A DNA stretch of 49,049 nt from JAZSQZ01 sp045538175. Its GTDB lineage: Bacteria; Bacillota; Clostridia; Christensenellales; UBA1242. Below, one piece after another: positions 24,353 through 33,507 of the stretch; positions within the stretch are counted from its first letter, which is position 1, and the number at the start of each line of letters is the position of its first letter. The notes beneath the pieces were generated by a model, which was given only the letters and a program-made list of their open reading frames with translations, did no database searches and was not told the origin of the DNA. The DNA lies in NCBI GenBank assembly GCA_045538175.1, contig JAZSQZ010000091.1, forward strand, positions 1 through 49,049. The letters are read 5' to 3'. Made by a program: the position numbers and the translations under genes.

Positions 24353-24375
24353 TATAATAATCCTAGGAGATTAAA

Positions 24376-25941
24376 ATGAAAAAGGTCTTAAGATACAATG
24401 TTGGCGACAAAGTCGTTGAAAGAGATGTTCAACATATTCCCCTAAGGTATATGGTTGCTTGGTTTTTGACGATATTTGAGTTCCTTGTTATAAACGCAAT
24501 CGTTTTTACGCTTTGCTACTTTGTGCCATATTTTTATATCCTTGCTTGGATTACAGAAGTTGCTTGCGTTATAAAAATTATTTCGTCTGACGAAAACCCA
24601 GAGTATAAAGTGCCTTGGTTGTTTTTTGTCTTGGTTGTACCGATTGTTGGTTTTATGTCGTATCTTATGTTTCACACAAGAAAGATATCAAAAAAGTATA
24701 TAAGAAAACTTAAAGAAATCTTTGCTGATAGATACGAGCACGACGACAAACAAAATTTTGAAGAATTAAAACAAGAAGACGAGCAAATCCACAATCAAGC
24801 AAAACTTTTGTGCAAGCTTAGTGATACATTTGTTTTTAAAAACACAAAGCAAACATATTTTCCACTTGGCGAAGATATGCACAAAAGTTTATTAGAAGAC
24901 TTGAAAAACGCGAAAGAATATATCTTTATGGAATACTTCATCGTCGAAGACGGTAAGTTTTGGGGCTCGATTTTAGATATCTTAAAACAAAAAGCAAGCG
25001 AAGGTGTTGAAGTTAAAGTTGTTTATGATGATATAGGTTGTATGTTGACACTTCCTGGAAACTATTGTGAGCAACTTAAGAAATTTAATATTGACGCTGT
25101 ACCTTTTGCAAAAATGAGAGGCGATATCACCGGAGAATTCAACAACCGTAGTCACAGAAAAATAACTGTTATTGATGGTGTTGTAAGTTATACAGGCGGC
25201 GTTAATATCGCCGATGAATATATCAATGAATTCAAAAAGTATGGACATTGGAAAGATGTCGGTGTGCGTCTTGAAGGCGAGGCAACAAAAGAACTTTTAA
25301 TGTTGTTTCTTGTTGACTATGGAGTAAACGCAAAACAACCCATTCAAGATATTAAAAAATATTTTAAGAATTTTAGCGATATAAAGGAAAATGGCTATCT
25401 TATTCCTTTCGGCGATGGTCCAAGTCCGTTGTACAAAAGAAGGGTTGGCAAAAGCATAATTCAATCTATGATTGAAAGTGCAAAAAAATCAGTTTATATC
25501 ACAACCCCTTATCTTATTATCGATAACGACCTTTGCACAACCCTAGAAAACGCAGCTCTTAGGGGTGTTGATGTAAATATTATAACTCCACATATTCCAG
25601 ACAAAAAAATTGTCTTTGGTATGACAAGGAGTTTCTATCCTAGACTTCGTGAAGCAGGTGTAAAGATTTTTGAGTATAAACCAGGTTTTGTGCACGCTAA
25701 AACCTATCTTGTTGACGATAAAGTTGCAATGGTCGGTACAATCAATATGGACTATAGAAGTTTGGTACACCACTTTGAAAACGGCGTTTGGTTTTACGGT
25801 GGACAAACAGTCAAGTCTTTAAGGGAAGATATTGATGATACTTTGACAAAGTGTATAAAAATCGAACAAAACACAATCAAAAACAGCTTGCTACAAAAAA
25901 TTGTATGTGCAGTTGTTAGGCTTATTGCACCCCTTTTATAA
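24376..25941 (+). CDS. cls: Cardiolipin synthase
   Basis: 521 residues. It joins two phosphatidylglycerol molecules to cardiolipin and glycerol at the membrane. Two N-terminal membrane segments (about 28-75 and 80-98) are followed by two phospholipase D domains, each with an HxK motif: SHRKITVIDG...GGVNIADEY (about residue 260) and VHAKTYLVDD...GTINMDYRS (about 440). The length fits bacterial ClsA. CTAGGAG precedes the ATG. It is relevant to the ESCRT-like cluster as a source of anionic, curvature-favouring lipid, though that is only a suggestion. Confidence 0.95.
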   Translation: MKKVLRYNVGDKVVERDVQHIPLRYMVAWFLTIFEFLVINAIVFTLCYFVPYFYILAWITEVACVIKIISSDENPEYKVPWLFFVLVVPIVGFMSYLMFHTRKISKKYIRKLKEIFADRYEHDDKQNFEELKQEDEQIHNQAKLLCKLSDTFVFKNTKQTYFPLGEDMHKSLLEDLKNAKEYIFMEYFIVEDGKFWGSILDILKQKASEGVEVKVVYDDIGCMLTLPGNYCEQLKKFNIDAVPFAKMRGDITGEFNNRSHRKITVIDGVVSYTGGVNIADEYINEFKKYGHWKDVGVRLEGEATKELLMLFLVDYGVNAKQPIQDIKKYFKNFSDIKENGYLIPFGDGPSPLYKRRVGKSIIQSMIESAKKSVYITTPYLIIDNDLCTTLENAALRGVDVNIITPHIPDKKIVFGMTRSFYPRLREAGVKIFEYKPGFVHAKTYLVDDKVAMVGTINMDYRSLVHHFENGVWFYGGQTVKSLREDIDDTLTKCIKIEQNTIKNSLLQKIVCAVVRLIAPLL

Positions 25942-25945
25942 ACAC

Positions 25946-25978
25946 AAAAGAACCAAAAGTTTTTGGTTCTTTTTTTGT
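25946..25978 (+). terminator. Terminator of cls
   Basis: AAAGAACCAAAA / TTTTGGTTCTTT stem followed by a T-run. Confidence 0.88.
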
Positions 25979-26010
25979 TTTAAAATATGAAAAAAATTTC
26001 ACATAATTAT

Positions 26011-26064
26011 TTGACACTAAGACATATATTAAAGTATACTAATAACAGTTGAGCAACTGTTCAA
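26011..26064 (+). promoter_or_regulatory. cad promoter and CadC operator
   Basis: TTGACA (26011-26016), an 18-bp spacer and TATACT (26035-26040). Directly after the -10 lies AACAGTTG-AG-CAACTGTT (26044-26061), a perfect 8-2-8 inverted repeat, which overlaps a TTGAGCA/TGTTCAA element of the ArsR/SmtB type. It spans the transcription start, so bound CadC would block the promoter. Confidence 0.78.
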
Positions 26065-26079
26065 CTATAGGAGAGTATT

Positions 26080-26451
26080 TTGGAAAACAAAACTGACATT
26101 TGTGATTTGTGTATAATTCACAAAGAGAATATAAAAAGAGCAAAAAAGTTGTCACTTGACGATGATAAACTTATGCTTATTGCAGATTTCTATAAGGCTT
26201 TATCCGATAGCACAAGGATAAGGATAATAAACGCCTTAAGTGTGGGCGAGTTGTGTGTTTGTGATATTGCAAAACTTTTGAATATGACAAAATCTGCCGT
26301 ATCTCATCAACTTAGGTATTTAAGGGAAATGGATATTGTTAAAAACAGAAAAGAAGGAAAAGAAGTTTTTTATGTTTTATCAGACGAGCACGTAAAAACA
26401 ATTTTTACCCTAACAGCAATTCACTTAGGAGAGTGTCATAATGAAAATTAG
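26080..26451 (+). CDS. cadC: ArsR/SmtB-family metal sensor, CadC-type
   Basis: 123 residues. A winged-helix repressor that leaves DNA when it binds Cd, Pb or Zn. It has both metal sites of CadC: the cysteine site (C8, C11 in the N-terminal arm and C59, C61 in ELCVCD of the recognition helix region) and the interfacial alpha-5 site (D-x-H then, 11 residues later, H-x-x-E near the C-terminus). The start is TTG behind AGGAGAG, six bases apart; no better start exists. It overlaps the ATPase gene by 11 bp. Confidence 0.92.
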   Translation: MENKTDICDLCIIHKENIKRAKKLSLDDDKLMLIADFYKALSDSTRIRIINALSVGELCVCDIAKLLNMTKSAVSHQLRYLREMDIVKNRKEGKEVFYVLSDEHVKTIFTLTAIHLGECHNEN

Positions 26452-28468
26452 AATCGAAGGGCTAAACTGTCCAAATTGCGCAAAAAAACTTGAAGCACAA
26501 ATAAACAAACTAAACTCTGTAAAATCTGCCGAAATCGACTTTTTAAAGTCAACCATATCAGTTTCAACCGATAACGAAGAAAAAGCCCTAAAAGATATTA
26601 TCGAAGTTACAAAGCAAATCGAACCCGGTGCAAAAATAATTGCAAACAAAACAAGCAAAACTTCAAACAAGCAAATATATATTGATTTGTGTTTGCTCAG
26701 TATAGGAATTGTGTTATCCGTTTTGTGTTTGCTGGTTTTAATGCCACCTGTTTTGTATTGGTGTCTTTTGATTTTTGCAGCGATAATTATGGGATATAAA
26801 ACATATATCAAGGCCTTTAAGTTATTGATAAAAGGTATAATAAATGAAAACTTGCTTGTCACTATTTCTGTTTTTGGTGCAATTGCAGTTTCAGAGCATT
26901 TTGAAGGACTTATGGTTATAGGTCTATATTCAATAGGAAAAATCTTAGAAGGGCTTGCACTTAACAAATCAAAAAAATCAATCGAAGCGCTTACAAATTT
27001 TAAACCAGAATATGCAAACAAAATTTGTGACGGAAAAGAAATCAAAGTTTCCCCAAGTGAAATAAAGGTTGACGATATTATTATTGTAAGACCAGGGGAA
27101 AGGGTTTCTGTTGACGGTGTTGTAATCGAAGGTAGAGTATCCCTTGACCTACAAAGTTTAACGGGCGAAAGTTTGCCACAAACAGTAGGGGTGGGTGAAG
27201 AAGTTTTATCGGGCTCTGTTGTGCTTGATGGTGTCTTAAAAATAAGGGCAACAAAAGAGTATAATGATAGCACTGTTAACACGATTATAAACCTTATCGA
27301 AACAGCTGCCACAAAAAAGTCAAAAACCGAAACATTTATCTCAAAAGTGATGCGCTGGTACACTTTAGGCGTCATAATTTTGTCTATAACGGTTGGAAGC
27401 ATTGTTCTTATAACTTTGGGTGATGTCCAAACTGCAATCTATAGGGGGCTTATTTTCTTGGTCGTTTCTTGCCCTTGTGCGTTTGCAATTTCTGTTCCTT
27501 TAAGTTATTTTTCAGGGCTTGGAAACGCTTCAAAAAATGGTATTTTGATAAAAGGCTCAAATTACTTAGACGCCCTTGCAAAAGTAAAACTTGTTGCTTT
27601 TGACAAAACAGGTACAATCACAACGGGTGATTTTAAAATTACAAACATTGGAAGTTTTGATAAAAAATATACAAAAGAAGATGTATTATATCTTGCAAGT
27701 TTAGGCGAGCAATATTCGTTGCACCCACTTGCAAAAGCAATTGTTGAAGAAAACAAAAAAGAGTTAAAAGAAGTTAAAAATGTAAAAGAAGTTGCCGGCG
27801 AAGGTGTCTATTTTGACTATAACAAAAAATCATATTTTGTTGGCAAAAAGAACAAAAACTTAGAAGGTACCGTTGTTGAGCTTTTTGAAAAAGAAAACAA
27901 AATAGGTGCTATAACCTTAGAAGACCAAATCAAAGAAAACTCAAAAACTGCTTGCAAGTGGTTAAAAACCCAAGGCATAAAAACAGTTATGTTGTCAGGG
28001 GACAACAGAAAAACTGTAACCCAAGTATCAACAGAAGTAGGAATAGACGAAGCCTATTCAAACTTGTTGCCACAAGAAAAGTATGAGTGGATAAAAAACA
28101 ATAAAGAAAAAAATTCGATTGCTTATGTTGGCGACGGCTTAAATGATGCACCATCACTAACTCTCTCAACAGTCGGTCTATGTATGGGTCTTAAAGGAAA
28201 CTCTGCAAGCATAGAAGCATCTGATGTTGTTATCTCAAACGACAATCCAGAAAAAATTCCACAAGCGATAGAGATTTCAAAATACACAAGAAAAATTGTT
28301 TGGCAAAACATAATATTTTCTTTTGTTGTAAAAGTGTTATTTTTAACTTTAGGGTCTCTTGGTGTTACAGGTATGCTTAGTGCGGTTATTGCTGACGTTG
28401 GCGTTACTGTTCTTGCAATCTTAAACAGTTTAAGGGCGCTTACTCATAAAACAAATAAAAAGAACTAG
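26441..28468 (+). CDS. cadA: Heavy-metal P1B-type ATPase (Cd/Zn/Pb exporter)
   Basis: 675 residues. An N-terminal HMA metal-binding domain (GLNCPNC, C10/C13), membrane helices, the actuator TGES, the CPC ion path in SCPCAF, the phosphorylation site DKTGTIT, HPLAKA of the nucleotide-binding domain, and GDGLNDAPS. The CPC plus HP signature and the partner CadC make this a Zn/Cd/Pb exporter rather than a Cu one. Its TAG stop lies within the terminator stem and overlaps the convergent gene. Confidence 0.94.
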   Translation: MKIRIEGLNCPNCAKKLEAQINKLNSVKSAEIDFLKSTISVSTDNEEKALKDIIEVTKQIEPGAKIIANKTSKTSNKQIYIDLCLLSIGIVLSVLCLLVLMPPVLYWCLLIFAAIIMGYKTYIKAFKLLIKGIINENLLVTISVFGAIAVSEHFEGLMVIGLYSIGKILEGLALNKSKKSIEALTNFKPEYANKICDGKEIKVSPSEIKVDDIIIVRPGERVSVDGVVIEGRVSLDLQSLTGESLPQTVGVGEEVLSGSVVLDGVLKIRATKEYNDSTVNTIINLIETAATKKSKTETFISKVMRWYTLGVIILSITVGSIVLITLGDVQTAIYRGLIFLVVSCPCAFAISVPLSYFSGLGNASKNGILIKGSNYLDALAKVKLVAFDKTGTITTGDFKITNIGSFDKKYTKEDVLYLASLGEQYSLHPLAKAIVEENKKELKEVKNVKEVAGEGVYFDYNKKSYFVGKKNKNLEGTVVELFEKENKIGAITLEDQIKENSKTACKWLKTQGIKTVMLSGDNRKTVTQVSTEVGIDEAYSNLLPQEKYEWIKNNKEKNSIAYVGDGLNDAPSLTLSTVGLCMGLKGNSASIEASDVVISNDNPEKIPQAIEISKYTRKIVWQNIIFSFVVKVLFLTLGSLGVTGMLSAVIADVGVTVLAILNSLRALTHKTNKKN

Positions 28469-28486
28469 TCGTCTAGTTCTTTTTTG
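28456..28486. terminator. Bidirectional terminator containing both convergent stop codons
   Basis: AAAAGAACTAG-TCGT-CTAGTTCTTTT. The left CTAG supplies TAG for cadA on the plus strand (28466-28468) and TAG for the minus gene (28467-28465). The two coding regions thus overlap by 4 bp inside the stem. Confidence 0.85.
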
Positions 28487-28932
28487 TTTTCTTCTTTGTT
28501 TTTGATTGTTGGGCCTTCTTCGTTTGGGTTTTTATTTTTTTGTTTTCCAAGGGGATTTCCACAAAGTTGACAGTTTTCATCTCCATCAAAAATTTGGTAG
28601 TTGCATTTTGGGCATCTTTTAATCTTTGAAGGGTCTAAGTTTTGGCCACTTTGTATTCTTTCATAATCTTCTTCGCTTAAGTTTTTATCAACCAAAATGG
28701 ATTTTGCAATGAAGTAGTAAAGAAAAGCAGGGCCGAAACTTCCAACAGAAGCTTCACCACCAGAAATCAAAGCTCTAATGATTATGAATATTATCGCACA
28801 AGTAATGGAGTTTATAAGGGCAAGAATTCTTCCGTGACTTTTAGGGACTTTTCCGTTTATAACCCTATAAAGCACAGGAAAGATTAAATAAACAAAAACG
28901 GTTAAAAATAAATCAACTAAAACAAGTCCCAT
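28465..28932 (-). CDS. Membrane protein with zinc ribbon
   Basis: 155 residues: about three hydrophobic segments (5-22, 36-57, 66-80), a zinc ribbon (CPKCNYQIFDGDENCQLCG) and a Lys/Glu/Asn-rich tail. The topology suggests a small membrane protein with a cytosolic zinc finger. It is the last gene of a three-gene minus operon, 3 bp after the previous stop, with the GGGGG ribosome binding site inside the end of that gene. Function unknown. Confidence 0.82.
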   Translation of the reverse strand: MGLVLVDLFLTVFVYLIFPVLYRVINGKVPKSHGRILALINSITCAIIFIIIRALISGGEASVGSFGPAFLYYFIAKSILVDKNLSEEDYERIQSGQNLDPSKIKRCPKCNYQIFDGDENCQLCGNPLGKQKNKNPNEEGPTIKNKEENKKELDD

Positions 28933-28935
28933 AAC

Positions 28936-29304
28936 CTAATTCCCCCTTTTGTTGATTATGTCGTTATAAATGGTAAGGTCTAAGATAGCCCTTTTACCCG
29001 GCATATAATTTTTGCCGTCAATAACGCCGGTTTTAATCATAAAGTCATACAATCTTCCAGCCCTTGCAAAACCACACTTAAGTTCTTTTTGTATTGTTGC
29101 AATAGATGTAAAATTAAGATTACCTAACTTTTCAAGTTCACGCTCTCTTTTTAGAGCAGTCGCCACAAAAACGAAATCTTTTTTGAAATTATGTTTTTGT
29201 GCGTATTCTTTTTTCCAATTGTAATCAAGTTTAAGCAAGTCTTCATAATCGATAAGTTCAAGTGGGTAATTTAAAAGTTCTTTTGGTGATAAGTCTTTTA
29301 TCAT
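28936..29304 (-). CDS. Winged-helix protein resembling the FtsK gamma domain
   Basis: 122 residues from the ATG at 29304 behind AAAGGAG; a longer frame to 29361 has no RBS. The C-terminal half (SIATIQKELKCGFARAGRL...GVIDG...GKRAIL) follows the FtsK/SpoIIIE gamma winged helix, the part that reads KOPS/SRS sequences on DNA. No ATPase domain is attached, so it may be a stand-alone DNA-binding protein. It lies between a HTH protein and a membrane protein in one operon. Confidence 0.7.
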   Translation of the reverse strand: MIKDLSPKELLNYPLELIDYEDLLKLDYNWKKEYAQKHNFKKDFVFVATALKRERELEKLGNLNFTSIATIQKELKCGFARAGRLYDFMIKTGVIDGKNYMPGKRAILDLTIYNDIINKRGN

Positions 29305-29317
29305 AAGTTTTTCTCCT

Positions 29318-29776
29318 TTAATAATAAAAATCTTCTTCTGTAAAATCATCAAAGTTGTCACAAACTTCTTCTTTTTGGTTTAGATATTCTTTTATCTTTT
29401 CAAAGTAGGCAGCACTTCCTTTTTTAGGGGAAGTTATACCGGTTTCTTTTTTTAGGGTTTTAATTTTTTTTAAGAGCTTGTTTTTTTCACACTCTTCAAG
29501 GCCAGAAGTTTTTGTTATGTATTCAAGTGTGTCAATGTCTTCGTTTAAAAACTCATTTTCGTCGTATAAGTAACATCCACCCCCTTTGTATTTTATTATC
29601 TTGTATCCACACTTAATCAAGCAGTCAATATCTCTTGCAACAGTCTTTCTGTCGCACTTAATTCCGGCTAGGTTTATTGCCCTAGTTAAAAGTGACTGCG
29701 AAATAGGGTAGTCGTAAGACGAGCAGGTTTTTAAAATCTTTAAAACATAAATTATCGACATCTTCTTTTTAGACAT
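29318..29776 (-). CDS. HTH transcription regulator (WYL-type N-terminal domain, no WYL)
   Basis: 152 residues from the ATG at 29776 behind AAAAGGAGAAG; the longer frame to 29833 crosses the promoter. Residues 5-80 (VLKILKTCSS...LLTRAINLAGIKCDRKTVARDIDCLIKCGYKI) match the DeoR/HTH_11-type winged helix found at the start of WYL-domain regulators. The WYL sensing domain is missing; instead there is a ~70-residue charged tail. It leads the three-gene operon and probably regulates it. Confidence 0.75.
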   Translation of the reverse strand: MSKKKMSIIYVLKILKTCSSYDYPISQSLLTRAINLAGIKCDRKTVARDIDCLIKCGYKIIKYKGGGCYLYDENEFLNEDIDTLEYITKTSGLEECEKNKLLKKIKTLKKETGITSPKKGSAAYFEKIKEYLNQKEEVCDNFDDFTEEDFYY

Positions 29777-29791
29777 ATTCTTCTCCTTTTT

Positions 29792-29812
29792 ATTATAAAA
29801 TGTGACTTGCCC
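29792..29812 (-). promoter_or_regulatory. Promoter with shared upstream element (copy A)
   Basis: On the minus strand GGGCAAGTCACAT leads into TTTATAAT, with TATAAT at 29797-29792. The same 21-bp block recurs with 18 identities upstream of the gene at 33489. No TTGACA-like box is present, so the conserved upstream part probably binds an activator or another sigma factor. Confidence 0.55.
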
Positions 29813-30082
29813 CAAATTTCGCCCAAGAAGCAAAGGGGGGATACTATAGGTAAATTTTGGTAAAGTCGCTTTTTAAAAAGGCACTTTTAGGGTTGTTTTC
29901 GGTGCAAGTTGCACAAAAAATATGAAAATTTCACAAAAAAATAGTAAAAATTTTCAAAAACAATAAGATTTTGAAACGTATTAAATTTTGCATTTTTTTG
30001 TCTTGAATATTAGTTTTGAAATATATATAAATTGACAAAAAAATTTATAGATTATAAACTAAACACAAATAAAGGAAAGTTT
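29813..30082. other. Intergenic region between divergent operons
   Basis: AT-rich with no ORF. It holds the palindrome GTGCAA-G-TTGCAC (29902-29914), a possible operator, and a degenerate plus-strand relative of the shared promoter element near 29861-29881 (GGTAAAGTCGC then TTTTTAAAAA). A weak promoter TTGACA (30032-30037), 15-bp spacer, TATAAA (30053-30058) precedes the next gene. Confidence 0.4.
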
Positions 30083-31909
30083 ATGACTATAGAAGAATTG
30101 TATGAAAAGTTAAAAAGTATTTATGGTAAAGATTGTTTAAAAAGGCATTACTACTTAGACAATATGGAACTTTTAAGCAACATACTTTATCAACTTGACT
30201 ATGACCATGATGAAGAAAGAAATATGATGGCGATTGCCGAAATTGATGGAGAAATTTGTTTAACAGATTTAGGGGATACTTTCTCATTTTTTAATCAAGA
30301 GGCTAAGTTTGAATCAAAATTAACAATAAAAAACTTAATGGAAAAGTATGGTGTAATTCAAAAGGACTATGCTTTTGTAAAAAAGTTTGAAAGTTTTGAA
30401 GATGAAAAAATAAAGCACGCTGTAAGTGATTTTATGTGTTTTATTTTCAGTGTATGGTTTTTTGGTTTGCACCATATACGATATGGGTATCCTATTTTAA
30501 GTAGGGGATATTATTATAGGGAAGAGTACGAAAGTCAGGTTGAGTTTAAGGGCGAGGAGTATTTAGACATAATAAAAAAATGCAAAGAGAGTTACTCAGA
30601 CTTTGCATTTGATAAAGATGAAAATTTGTTTTATAGAATTGTTGATGGTAAAAAGAAATATCTTGTAAAACTATTTGACGGATTTACTTTTAACGACCTT
30701 GTGCCAGACAAAGAAGAGCACCAAAGTTATTTAGCCCCAACAATAAATAGTATTGATTTTGAAGCATTAAAAATTAAAATAAAACAAGTTGCAGGGGATA
30801 AGTTTAATGAAGAGGATTTATCCTATACAACTTATATTTTTGATGAAAACAGAAAACCTTTAAAGTTTTATCTTAAAAAAGAAGGAAACCATTTTTATTT
30901 TACAGATAAAGGCAGGGCAAAAAAACAACTTAAAAAGGATTTGGACTTAGATCAATTTAAGTCAATTACTGATTGTACAGAGTCAAAAAATTTTGATGTA
31001 AGGTGTTATATCTCTCAAAAAGATTTAGATGATAAAGATTTTGGAAAAGTATTAGAAGAAAAAATACACTATATTGCTTTAACTTCAAAAGACATAAACG
31101 AGTTTGATTTTTCTAATATAGGCAAGTTTCACACAAAAATAAACAATTACGAAACAATAAGACAACTTATAATAGACAAGGCAGAGTGTGAAGTAATTGA
31201 TGAAGAGAATAAGTGTACTTTTATCACTCCACTAGAGTACGACGATGGAAAAAATATTCGTTTCTCACTAGAAAAAGGAGAACCATTTTGCTGTTTTACT
31301 TTAAAAAACGGATATGATGGCGAGCCTTTAGAAAAACTTTTATTGTTTTTAAAAGATAAAGATATATCCTATGATAAGCAGGAAAATAAGTTTAAAGTAA
31401 CAGTATACGAAAATCACGAAGGACTTGTTTTACGAAAAGCACACAAAATGCTAGAATTTATAATTTTTTACACTAATATCAATAAGTTTTTTAGAACAGG
31501 CTATCCAAAGCGAGAAGAAAACATAATTCCAAGCAGTTATGAAGATATGTGTAAAAAACTAAAAGAAATCAAAAACTATGGACCATTCTTTGGTTTTTAT
31601 GAAGGTTTTATAAGAAGTGCAGGAGATACCGAAGATACAAAAGTTATCTTTGTTTTTGGCAAATATTATTTTGATCCAGACATTGCAAGGTCAGCAAGTG
31701 TCGAGATAAGAAAAGAAGGGAATAAGTATTGTGTAAGGAATTTTAAACTTGAAGAAGCTCTTGCAAATGCAAACACAAACGAATATCTTTTAAACCTTGT
31801 TGAAAACTTTGATTTAAAAAGTAGAGTGATAACAAATGATAGTTTAAAAATGAAATTATCAAATATGGTTCAACTTGTAATATGTGCTCAAATTGCAAAA
31901 TTGATATAA
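30083..31909 (+). CDS. Large soluble protein with repeated DUF1828-like modules
   Basis: 608 residues from the ATG at 30083 behind AAAGGAAAG; the in-frame TTG/ATG at 30032 lies inside the promoter. At least two modules have the pattern hydrophobic-strand, F/L-T-D-x-G, helix: EICLTDLGDTFSFF (about residue 55) and HFYFTDKGRAKKQL (about 280). A third, more distant copy may lie near 400-450. The LTD-x-G pattern is that of DUF1828, small domains often next to defence or mobile genes. No catalytic motif is visible. Function unknown. Confidence 0.78.
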   Translation: MTIEELYEKLKSIYGKDCLKRHYYLDNMELLSNILYQLDYDHDEERNMMAIAEIDGEICLTDLGDTFSFFNQEAKFESKLTIKNLMEKYGVIQKDYAFVKKFESFEDEKIKHAVSDFMCFIFSVWFFGLHHIRYGYPILSRGYYYREEYESQVEFKGEEYLDIIKKCKESYSDFAFDKDENLFYRIVDGKKKYLVKLFDGFTFNDLVPDKEEHQSYLAPTINSIDFEALKIKIKQVAGDKFNEEDLSYTTYIFDENRKPLKFYLKKEGNHFYFTDKGRAKKQLKKDLDLDQFKSITDCTESKNFDVRCYISQKDLDDKDFGKVLEEKIHYIALTSKDINEFDFSNIGKFHTKINNYETIRQLIIDKAECEVIDEENKCTFITPLEYDDGKNIRFSLEKGEPFCCFTLKNGYDGEPLEKLLLFLKDKDISYDKQENKFKVTVYENHEGLVLRKAHKMLEFIIFYTNINKFFRTGYPKREENIIPSSYEDMCKKLKEIKNYGPFFGFYEGFIRSAGDTEDTKVIFVFGKYYFDPDIARSASVEIRKEGNKYCVRNFKLEEALANANTNEYLLNLVENFDLKSRVITNDSLKMKLSNMVQLVICAQIAKLI

Positions 31910-31938
31910 AAAAGAACAGCGTGTGCTGTTCTTTTTGT
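31909..31938. terminator. Bidirectional terminator
   Basis: AAAGAACAGC / GCTGTTCTTT with a GTGT loop, T-runs both ways, between convergent genes. Confidence 0.87.
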
Positions 31939-33216
31939 TTATTGTGCTGGGTCGCCACCTTGATTTTGTGCTGAATCGTGGAAAGGAAGTTTTGTGACTA
32001 TATCAATTTTGCCTTCTCTAGGTAAGGCGTCGTCCATTTTTCTATATTCTGGCATACGGTCTTCGCTGCCGTTGTTATCATCGGTTGTTGGGATAAGACC
32101 CATTTCTTTTTGATATTGCCTAAAGGCTTCAAGTTGTTCTTCTTTGTCGTAATCTTCGCCACCCATAAGTTCGTCAAGTTCTTCGTCAGTTGGTGGGGCA
32201 ACGCCATATCTTTCAAACATATCTTCTTCAAGTTCATCGATGTAATCAGAGATTGTTTGTCCTACTCTCATATCTGCGCCAAGAGAATTATAAAAACTTG
32301 CTGTATATTGTTTTTCTAAGGTTCTTAAAATTCCACCAAGAAGCCCGTCTGAACTTTGGTTTAGGGGAGACTGAACAAAGTATGCAAAAATATCTTCCAT
32401 ATTAACCAAACTATTTGTCAAAAGTTGGTTTTCCAAAAAGTCGTAATATGTTTCTTCATTTCGTCTTAAATCATCTCTAAGTTTTCCACCATAAAGTCCG
32501 GCTGCTTGATAGTCTGCTCTTGTTTTTGCAAATCCATAAACAACTTCTTCTATGTTGCTAGGGGTAGAATAATCTGCTGCAAGTTGAATTCTGTATGCTT
32601 CAGGGTCGTTTTCTCTTAAGTCTTGATAAACATATGCTTTTACTGCAGTTGAAAGCGCTAAGAAATATTCTCTATCGGTTAAACTATCAGGGTCCTTCAT
32701 TGCCCTAAATATGTTTTGATAAATACTGTGATGTCTTGTTGCAGCATTTATATTTTCCATAAGGTATGTGGGCCTTGCAATGCTATAGTCCTTATCTAAG
32801 TTTACATATATATTGTCGTTTACGCTATCATATAAAACCCAATCAAGTGGGTTCATCATTTTGTTTTCGCTAAAATTGCAAAACACAACATTTGTTCTTG
32901 AAACACCAAGTGCCGTGCTTGTACGGTTGTGTGCTTCCTTTGCAAAAAATTGCATTTCATAATCGTGAAGTTCTTTTTTGTCAACAAAAGGTGCCTTCTC
33001 AGGTCTTAAAAACAAAAACCTGGTTTTTTCTGGTTCACTCAAAGTGTCAAAATCAATGTCTGACATAAGACGTGGATATAAATCTCTTGAAGTTAAGGTT
33101 GAAAACATTGTTGTTTCGCCCCTTTCTTCTTCGAGCATATCATAAAGACCAGATAAGCCTTTTGTATTGATAACAAGATTTAATAATAATATGCTTCCTA
33201 AACCTTTATTTTCCAT
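31939..33216 (-). CDS. Protein of unknown function
   Basis: 425 residues, soluble, acidic, with a low-complexity C-terminal tail rich in Asp, Glu, Gln and Pro. There is no signal peptide and no motif I can name. The ATG has no ribosome binding site and follows a good promoter by exactly six bases, so the mRNA is probably leaderless. In style (length, lack of domains, acidic tail, leaderless start) it resembles the unknown gene at 7093-8103; both may be lineage-specific. Confidence 0.8.
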   Translation of the reverse strand: MENKGLGSILLLNLVINTKGLSGLYDMLEEERGETTMFSTLTSRDLYPRLMSDIDFDTLSEPEKTRFLFLRPEKAPFVDKKELHDYEMQFFAKEAHNRTSTALGVSRTNVVFCNFSENKMMNPLDWVLYDSVNDNIYVNLDKDYSIARPTYLMENINAATRHHSIYQNIFRAMKDPDSLTDREYFLALSTAVKAYVYQDLRENDPEAYRIQLAADYSTPSNIEEVVYGFAKTRADYQAAGLYGGKLRDDLRRNEETYYDFLENQLLTNSLVNMEDIFAYFVQSPLNQSSDGLLGGILRTLEKQYTASFYNSLGADMRVGQTISDYIDELEEDMFERYGVAPPTDEELDELMGGEDYDKEEQLEAFRQYQKEMGLIPTTDDNNGSEDRMPEYRKMDDALPREGKIDIVTKLPFHDSAQNQGGDPAQ

Positions 33217-33222
33217 ACCACT

Positions 33223-33251
33223 AGTTTAAACTAAAAGGCACCATTTTTCAA
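33223..33251 (-). promoter_or_regulatory. Promoter for a leaderless transcript, with a 12-bp palindrome
   Basis: On the minus strand TTGAAA (33251-33246), a 17-bp spacer, TAAACT (33228-33223), six bases, ATG at 33216. The palindrome TAGTTTAAACTA (33222-33233) covers the -10 and is a likely operator. Confidence 0.62.
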
Positions 33252-33279
33252 TATGCAATTTGCCACAATATATATATAT

Positions 33280-33489
33280 TTATTTATTCATATTAGATTG
33301 TTGTGCTTGCTCTTTTTTTATTTGTGCTTGACGCTCGTGATGTTTTTTTAATTTCTCGGCAAGTGATTTTGAAGGGATAATTACCATGGGTTTGGCCTCA
33401 ACACGCCTAGGGATAGGCAACCCATTTTTCTTACAATAATCTTCTATTTCTTTAACAAAGCTAGCAACCGTCTTTTTTTCTTCTTCCAT
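33280..33489 (-). CDS. Small charged protein of unknown function
   Basis: 69 residues: a helical N-terminus (KKTVASFVKEIEDYCKK), a Pro/Arg turn (GLPIPRRVEAKP) and a Lys/Gln-rich helix. TGGAG lies nine bases before the ATG and a TATAAT promoter with the shared upstream element precedes it. The RBS and the promoter make it likely real despite its size. Confidence 0.68.
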   Translation of the reverse strand: MEEEKKTVASFVKEIEDYCKKNGLPIPRRVEAKPMVIIPSKSLAEKLKKHHERQAQIKKEQAQQSNMNK

Positions 33490-33507
33490 AATTTTATCTC
33501 CATTTTA

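Noticed and set aside
26425..27402. Long minus-strand ORF inside cadA
   Set aside because: The plus-strand product has all P-type ATPase motifs; the reverse frame has no recognisable features.
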